From positions 1 through 8,934 of the forward strand of contig JAJBVC010000111.1 of NCBI GenBank assembly GCA_020860025.1: a stretch of 8,934 nucleotides of DNA. The letters are read 5' to 3'. The first letter of the stretch is position 1. The number at the start of each line of letters is the position of its first letter. The translations under genes were made by a program, and so were the position numbers. The notes beneath the pieces were generated by a model. The model saw only the letters and a list, made by a program, of their open reading frames with translations. It was not told the origin of the DNA and did not search any database. This document shows positions 7,101-8,934 of this stretch, one piece after another. The stretch comes from Clostridiales bacterium (GTDB lineage: Bacteria > Bacillota > Clostridia > Oscillospirales > Acutalibacteraceae).

Positions 7101-8028
7101 CATCTGAGCGTATATGCCCAAGCTCACTTCCGGTTGATTCGGCATTGTCAGGTTCGGCAGATTGTAATCGCCAACCATTGTGTATGTCAGTTCGTTCATC
7201 ATCAAAACTCCTTTCTGTTTTGTTTTCGACCTTATTGTACTCATTTTCGTTTGGAGTGACAATTATGCGATTTTGTCTTTCAAGGGACGATATGGTTCTT
7301 GCTATTTCAGTCAGTCCCATTTCCGATATATCGCTCGTGGCAAAGCCGAGAGCGTTAAGAGTTTCCTGCGTATTAAAGTTTGTAACATCTCTAAAATCAT
7401 CATCGTCAAAGTACAACTCGGTATCAATTCCCAGCCGTGACATAATCATATATGATACACTGCTTTCTACAAGCTTTCTGTAAATTGAGGAAACAATATC
7501 ATCGTCTAATTCTTCAAGAAAACTGTCTTTAGTTGAATATATTAGGTCTTGAAAATAGTCGGGTAAGTTATCTTCTGCGGCATTTTGTGCGGCACTTATT
7601 ACTGCGTTTGCAAGATTATCTTTGTTTTCAAGTTCTCCGAAAGTGTTTTCAAGAGTTTCAATGACATCGTCCTCGTATTCCTTTTTCATTTGCCAAACGG
7701 GGACGGGTCGGGAGTATCTGCTCTCGTGAGTATCTGAAATATCAAAGTAATATGTCAGTCTTTGTTTTTCTCTGTTTTCATCTGCGAATACGGCAATACC
7801 TCTTGCTCCACGGTTTACCCAGCGAGCAAAGTTACTGTTCCAGCGCTCTATTTCAAGAACTGCTGTTGCTTCGGGCTTTTGAGCAAATACTAACAATTGT
7901 TCGTCATATCGTAGTTTGTAGTTTCGGCACGCCGAGCGCAAAAACGCCTGCCAATTCTGAGGCTTTGACACAACCGATTTGCAAGTACGGTTATATAACT
8001 CAAAAATCAGGTCATATTTTCGTGCCAT
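1180..8028 (-). CDS. Giant ArdC-like / N6-methylase-like / SNF2-type helicase protein of an ICE
   Basis: About 2,282 residues, of the large methylase-helicase family carried by Firmicutes conjugative elements. Domains, numbered from the ATG: an ArdC/LtrC-like region at about 26-100 (WQAFLRSACRNYKL, RWVNRGARGIAVF); a charged, Ser/Asp/Glu-rich linker at about 277-395; an element-helicase region at about 400-535; a small domain near 560-605 (HLGDKVYIGAAEYEIL). Next comes a methylase-like domain with EPSCGIGNF at about 808-816 and NVPF at about 872-875. The superfamily 2 helicase core has GAGKT at about 1484-1488, DESH at 1645-1648, ATGTP at 1695-1699 and QRSGRIVRQG at 1973-1982. Coiled-coil-like stretches follow to the C terminus. 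ATG at 8028 is preferred because GGAGG (8037-8041) lies 8 bases upstream; the TTG at 8034 would leave only 2. It is the last gene of the right-hand operon. Likely roles are DNA processing in transfer or protection from restriction. The exact activity is unproven, and the methylase tetrapeptide is NVPF rather than NPPY/F. The linker is double-coding (see tnpV). Confidence 0.92.
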   Translation of the reverse strand: MARKYDLIFELYNRTCKSVVSKPQNWQAFLRSACRNYKLRYDEQLLVFAQKPEATAVLEIERWNSNFARWVNRGARGIAVFADENREKQRLTYYFDISDTHESRYSRPVPVWQMKKEYEDDVIETLENTFGELENKDNLANAVISAAQNAAEDNLPDYFQDLIYSTKDSFLEELDDDIVSSIYRKLVESSVSYMIMSRLGIDTELYFDDDDFRDVTNFNTQETLNALGFATSDISEMGLTEIARTISSLERQNRIIVTPNENEYNKVENKTERSFDDERTDIHNGWRLQSAEPDNAESTGSELGHIRSDEEEILERTSQSSLLQSSDNRRADKPFGRDGTESKRDGANASETDGKKRGINRTDESDGYDELGSPDEQSEELGSGNRNKSSDLRLNDDVKPLPSYAQQLSFIEERAEGKTSAFSVPKEVIDACFASGSGFQEGKYRIYEQFEKSLSQKENAEFLKKEYGIGGGSHAGGYDGYNYDYNAKGISIQKGYSDNAPKVQMNWNTAAKEIEELIRNDRYLNTKEKEHYPDWLAEQEIKRTEQNITVEKVVLPTPEADEKYEYHLGDKVYIGAAEYEILSFDDERVMLYDFGMPLFNKEFTRTDFDKKVRENPMNDYLKVKELSPEENTSNSVDNLETKPFEHNEVEAKDNRSKEPEHIVPAWEQKKKEKVKSFDLHPDVPMAQRHNFNLKENEVETVGKKERFRRNIEAIKVLKECELENRFATPEEQIILSKYVGWGGIPEAFDENNSAWADEFTELYTTLSPDEYAHARESTLTAFYTPPEVITAIYKVMENMGFKEGNLLEPSCGIGNFIGMLPDSMKDSKIYGIELDTVSAGIAQQLYQKSSIAAQGFEEANLPDSFFDGVIGNVPFGDFKVPDKRYDKHKFLIHDYFFAKSLDKLRPGGVMALVTSKGTMDKENSSVRKYIAQRAELLGAIRLPNDTFKGNAGTEVVSDILILQKRDRLIDIEPEWVHLDTDENGIKMNSYFVSHPEMILGEMKTVMGRFGEESTCVPYENADLTEQLNEAVANIHGEISAYEAEEELDEEDNSIPADPTVRNFSYTLVDDKIYFRENSRMTPIEVSATAENRIKGMIAIRDSVRNLIELQTEDYPDEDIKAEQSKLNTLYDNFTKKYGLINSRANNSAFSQDSSFSLLSALEVLDEEGQLERKADMFFKRTIKPHTPVTSVETASEALAVSIGEKAVIDMEYMKSLTGKTEEEIYQDLKGAIFLNPLYEYGNHPESKYLTADEYLSGNVREKLAIAKRSEEIYPEDYRINVQALEKVQPKDLTASEISVRLGATWLPPDDVQDFMFNLLDTPRYARWNIKVHFSPFTSEWNIEGKSYDRGNVKAYNTYGTTRINAYKIIEETLNLKDVRIFDYIEDENGKKKAVLNKKETAIAQSKQELIKQAFQDWIWSDPSRRDRLCNVYNEKFNSIRPREYDGSHITFNSMNPEIELREHQKNAVAHILYGGNTLLAHAVGAGKTFEMVAASQELKRLGLCNKSLFVVPNHLTEQWAAEYLQLYPAANILVATKKDFETKNRKKFCGRIATGDYDAVIIGHSQFEKIPMSIERQRTILEQQLDEITVGIAELKRNRGENFSVKQLEKSRKSVKQKLDKLNDQSRKDDVVTFEELGVDRLFIDESHYYKNLYLYTKMRNVGGIAQTEAQKSSDLFMKCRYLDEITGGRGTVFATGTPISNSMVELYTIQRYLQYNTLVQNGLQHFDAWASTFGETVTAVELTPEGTGYRAKTRFAKFYNLPELMAMFKEVADIKTSDMLNLPVPEAHYHNIAVKPSEMQKEMVASLAERAEKVRNGGIDSSIDNMLKITNDGRKLALDQRMLNDMLPDFEGSKINACVDNIYRIWEETSDKKSAQLVFCDLSTPKNDGTFSVYNDIRKKLIEKGIPESEVKFIHEADTDIKKKELFQKTRKGEVRVLLGSTQKMGAGTNVQDRLIALHDVDCPWRPSDLEQRSGRIVRQGNSNSDVDIYRYVTEQTFDAYLYQLVEGKQKFASQIMTSKSPVRSAEDIDETALSYAEIKMLATGNPYIKEKMDLDIQVQKLKLLKSNFLSEKYALEDKVIKFYPQQIAMLKTRVQGLIKDVETAKSHPKPDSEQPLNMTVLGVSYAEKSKAGQAIINACKSMSSPDAIPLGEYRGFKTELYFDAAERNYVVKLKGETSKDVPLGDDVHGNIVRIDNGIDRFEEALSVAENNLENTEKQLETAKDEIEKPFVHEEELKVKTARLDELNILLNMDKRENEIIGGEPDDAEFSKPKKEIIMSR
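6846..7199 (-). CDS. tnpV: TnpV-family protein, nested out of frame inside the helicase gene
   Basis: A 117-residue protein read in the +1 frame of the same strand, wholly inside the helicase gene over its residues ~277-395. It matches the TnpV family known from Tn4451-type transposons along its whole length: LTYTMVGDYNLPNLTMP at the start, then LGIYAQMRKKFLKEHHKVLY, NLLTTGELISHLAE, and a C-terminal WVRLMNNLRNSVREIV ending in VIYA. Length and both ends fit the family. Two adjacent ATGs (7202 and 7199) follow AAGGAG at 7213-7208; the second has the better spacing (8 bases against 5). TnpV has no firmly established function; it occurs in mobile elements and may be a small accessory protein. Expression would come from the helicase transcript by internal initiation. 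Homology of the reading frame is strong; actual translation is inferred from the ribosome binding site and the intact frame. Confidence 0.82.
   Translation of the reverse strand: MNELTYTMVGDYNLPNLTMPNQPEVSLGIYAQMRKKFLKEHHKVLYYNLLTTGELISHLAETEQRANEMEQTLLKQMAKKEGLTEQMKATDMMNWVRLMNNLRNSVREIVISQVIYA
7208..7213 (-). promoter_or_regulatory. Internal ribosome binding site for nested tnpV
   Basis: AAGGAG on the minus strand, 5 and 8 bases before two tandem ATG codons in the tnpV frame. Such a site within a coding sequence, placed exactly at the start of a recognisable family, argues that the nested frame is translated rather than fortuitous. Confidence 0.7.
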
Positions 8029-8036
8029 ACTCAATG

Positions 8037-8041
8037 CCTCC
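8037..8041 (-). promoter_or_regulatory. Ribosome binding site deciding the helicase start
   Basis: GGAGG sits just past the stop of the preceding 78-residue gene. It lies 8 bases before ATG at 8028 and only 2 bases before the TTG at 8034, so the protein should start MARKYDLIF. Confidence 0.8.
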
Positions 8042-8042
8042 T

Positions 8043-8279
8043 TTATTCTTTATCTTTCACTGTTTCATCAGACCCGTCGCCTAAATAGGAAAACAATTTG
8101 CCGGACTTAGTCCGTTTTTGAAGCTCGGTAATTACAGATATATCTAAAATATTAATACTCGGAATTTTCAAAACTGACTCAATATCCAGTTGCTGTAACT
8201 TCTTTTCGGTATCGCAGCCCGAATCAAAAAGTTTGTTTAATACTTTAATCTTTTGCTGTAAGGTTACTTTATCTTTCAA
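8043..8279 (-). CDS. Small protein of unknown function, upstream of the helicase
   Basis: A 78-residue soluble protein that I do not recognise as a named family, although small proteins of this look often precede the giant helicase in Firmicutes elements (recall). It is rich in Leu, Ile, Lys and Asp and likely mostly helical (LQQKIKVLNKLFDSG, SVITELQKRTKSGKLFSYL), with no membrane segment and one cysteine (residue 22). The start is TTG at 8277-8279, supported by GGAGG at 8287-8291 with seven bases spacing; no upstream ATG exists in the short gap. It ends 14 bases before the helicase ATG, and the helicase ribosome binding site directly follows its stop codon, so the two are probably cotranscribed and perhaps translationally linked. 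Confidence 0.8.
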   Translation of the reverse strand: MKDKVTLQQKIKVLNKLFDSGCDTEKKLQQLDIESVLKIPSINILDISVITELQKRTKSGKLFSYLGDGSDETVKDKE

Positions 8280-8286
8280 ATTAACA

Positions 8287-8291
8287 CCTCC
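8287..8291 (-). promoter_or_regulatory. Ribosome binding site deciding the TTG start at 8279
   Basis: GGAGG seven bases before a TTG codon. The region CGGAGGTGTTAATTTGAAA differs at only two positions from the initiation region of the AbiEi gene. Confidence 0.75.
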
Positions 8292-8294
8292 GTT

Positions 8295-8579
8295 TTATTG
8301 TATATTGATTAGTATAGAAATACCGTCAGGCTCGGGATGTCTTGAATACTCAGGAAACAAGGACTGCACTCGCTGCCTTGCTCTGCGTATCGTTTCAAAG
8401 CAGGGAAGTTTGTAAGCTTTGTAATTAAACACAATATCTTCAAAAGAAAGTTCTCCCACTCTTATATCACTAAATCTGTTGTAATAAAGAAGCGTCAGAT
8501 ACATATCGTCATACCGTGCTTTTTCACTTTCTTTCAATATCTCAAGCACTCGGTTTTCTACAGTATCGGATTTATTCAT
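8295..8579 (-). CDS. Small protein with FETIRRARQRVQ motif, function unknown
   Basis: A 94-residue protein. The N terminus (VENRVLEILKESEKARYDDMYL) and the segment FETIRRARQRVQSLFPEY resemble small hypothetical proteins found in phages and mobile elements of Firmicutes, where a similar 'ARNDDM ... FETVRRTRQ' pattern recurs; this is recall, not an alignment. It has a high content of charged residues, no membrane segment and no cysteine pattern for metal binding beyond a single Cys. The Arg-rich helix could bind nucleic acid, which is only a guess. The start is ATG at 8577-8579 with GGAG seven bases upstream. It lies 15 bases from the next gene and 18 bases from the previous one, inside the tight operon leading to the helicase. 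Confidence 0.8.
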   Translation of the reverse strand: MNKSDTVENRVLEILKESEKARYDDMYLTLLYYNRFSDIRVGELSFEDIVFNYKAYKLPCFETIRRARQRVQSLFPEYSRHPEPDGISILINIQ

Positions 8580-8597
8580 TTTATTGCTCCAATCTGA

Positions 8598-8690
8598 TTA
8601 CTTTTTCTTTCTGCTTTTAATTTGAAGAAAGATAAAGCCGCCGACAATTACGGCGACCAATATTACGGAAATTATTGTTTTTACTTCCAT
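8598..8690 (-). CDS. 30-residue single-pass membrane peptide
   Basis: A short gene encoding MEVKTIISVILVAVIVGG, then FIFLQIKSRKKK. A hydrophobic segment of about 18 residues is followed by a strongly basic tail (KSRKKK), predicting one membrane helix with the C terminus in the cytoplasm. GGAGG at 8700-8704 lies nine bases before the ATG. The preceding adhesin gene ends in TAA overlapping this ATG by one base (TAATG), typical of translational coupling. Its role is unknown. The position suggests a partner of the surface protein or a transfer-channel accessory, but there is no direct sign of either. No family recognised. Confidence 0.7.
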   Translation of the reverse strand: MEVKTIISVILVAVIVGGFIFLQIKSRKKK

Positions 8691-8934
8691 TAATGCTTAC
8701 CTCCCTTTTTCTTGTTTTTTAATGCAACTGTTGTTACTGCTATACCGATAGCTGAAAGAACGGCAAGTGAAATCCATAAAGCGACACTCCTCTCATCACC
8801 TGTTTTGGGGTTAGAAGTTGTTACGGTAACAGGGACGCACATTTTAACAGTCTGGTCTTCATCATCAATATCGGAGTGAGACGCTATTTCTGTATCATCC
8901 CTGTAAAGCGTTTCAAAAACAACAAGGTCTGTGT
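8690..8934 (-). CDS. VaFE-type sortase-anchored surface protein, C-terminal end (partial)
   Basis: Only the last 80 residues are in the window; the gene continues beyond the right edge. The visible part begins with TDLVVFETLYRDDTEIASH, ending one repeat of the VaFE type (named for its V-x-F-E core) found in collagen-adhesin-like pilin proteins. It then has a complete wall-sorting signal: NPKTG (coded at 8798-8812), a hydrophobic segment of about 23 residues (VALWISLAVLSAIGIAVTTV) and a basic tail (KNKKKGGKH). The motif is NPKTG rather than LPxTG, which suggests a class B-like sortase. Such adhesins are common in Firmicutes ICEs, where they may promote cell contact during mating. The stop codon at 8690-8692 overlaps the next start. 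Confident as an anchored surface protein; ligand unknown. Confidence 0.85.
   Translation of the reverse strand, partial: TDLVVFETLYRDDTEIASHSDIDDEDQTVKMCVPVTVTTSNPKTGDERSVALWISLAVLSAIGIAVTTVALKNKKKGGKH

Noticed and set aside
7203..7262. Earlier ATG at 7262 as the tnpV start
   Set aside because: No ribosome binding site precedes it, and the family similarity begins at the MNELTYT segment after the AAGGAG site.
6833..7483. 216-codon open frame on the plus strand, Ser/Pro-rich
   Set aside because: It lies antisense to the helicase linker and tnpV, has no convincing ribosome binding site, and its composition is the complement of the acidic linker. A by-product of codon bias.
8028..8034. TTG at 8034 as the helicase start
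   Set aside because: Only 2 bases separate it from GGAGG; ATG at 8028 has 8.
1..8934. CRISPR array, tRNA, rRNA, transposase or attachment site
   Set aside because: No regularly spaced repeats, cloverleaf-like sequence, transposase or recombinase motifs, or terminal inverted repeats were seen. The element ends are outside the window.

Overview
The window looks like part of an integrative and conjugative element (ICE), or a related mobile element, from a low-to-moderate-GC Gram-positive anaerobe, most likely a gut member of the Clostridia/Oscillospiraceae. The grounds are strong GGAGG ribosome binding sites, frequent TTG starts, a sortase-anchored surface protein, and a giant ArdC-like/methylase/SNF2-type helicase protein of the kind carried by Firmicutes ICEs. 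Host and element identity are inference; the protein motifs are read directly. All supported genes lie on the minus strand and are transcribed from right to left.

Right part (8934 to 8043): the C-terminal end of a VaFE-type cell-wall-anchored adhesin with an NPKTG sorting motif. Its stop codon overlaps the start of a 30-residue single-pass membrane peptide by one base (TAATG). Two small conserved-looking proteins of unknown function follow (94 and 78 aa). Spacing is tight, so these genes and the helicase appear to form one operon.

Middle (8028 to 1180): one gene of about 2,282 codons. It carries an ArdC-like N-terminal region, a hydrophilic linker, an adenine-methylase-like domain (EPSCGIGNF, NVPF) and a complete superfamily 2 helicase core (GAGKT, DESH, ATGTP, QRSGRIVRQG). 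The striking point is that the linker is also a second gene. In the +1 frame of the same strand, 7199 to 6846 encodes a full-length TnpV-family protein with its own AAGGAG ribosome binding site. The linker is therefore the out-of-frame translation of tnpV, which makes this a nested overlapping gene.

Left part (1163 to 1): a type IV toxin-antitoxin (AbiE) cargo module. It has its own near-consensus promoter, flanked by a 16-bp imperfect inverted repeat that is a good candidate operator. The AbiEi antitoxin gene is intact (TTG start). The overlapping AbiEii toxin gene keeps its N-terminal ~49 and C-terminal ~41 residues but has lost, in frame, the whole nucleotidyltransferase core, so it is probably dead or an altered remnant. 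A hairpin just after the toxin stop closes the module.

Working together, the right and middle genes fit the surface-contact and DNA-processing or defence-evasion functions of a conjugative element, and the left module is stabilisation or phage-defence cargo that has lost its toxin activity.
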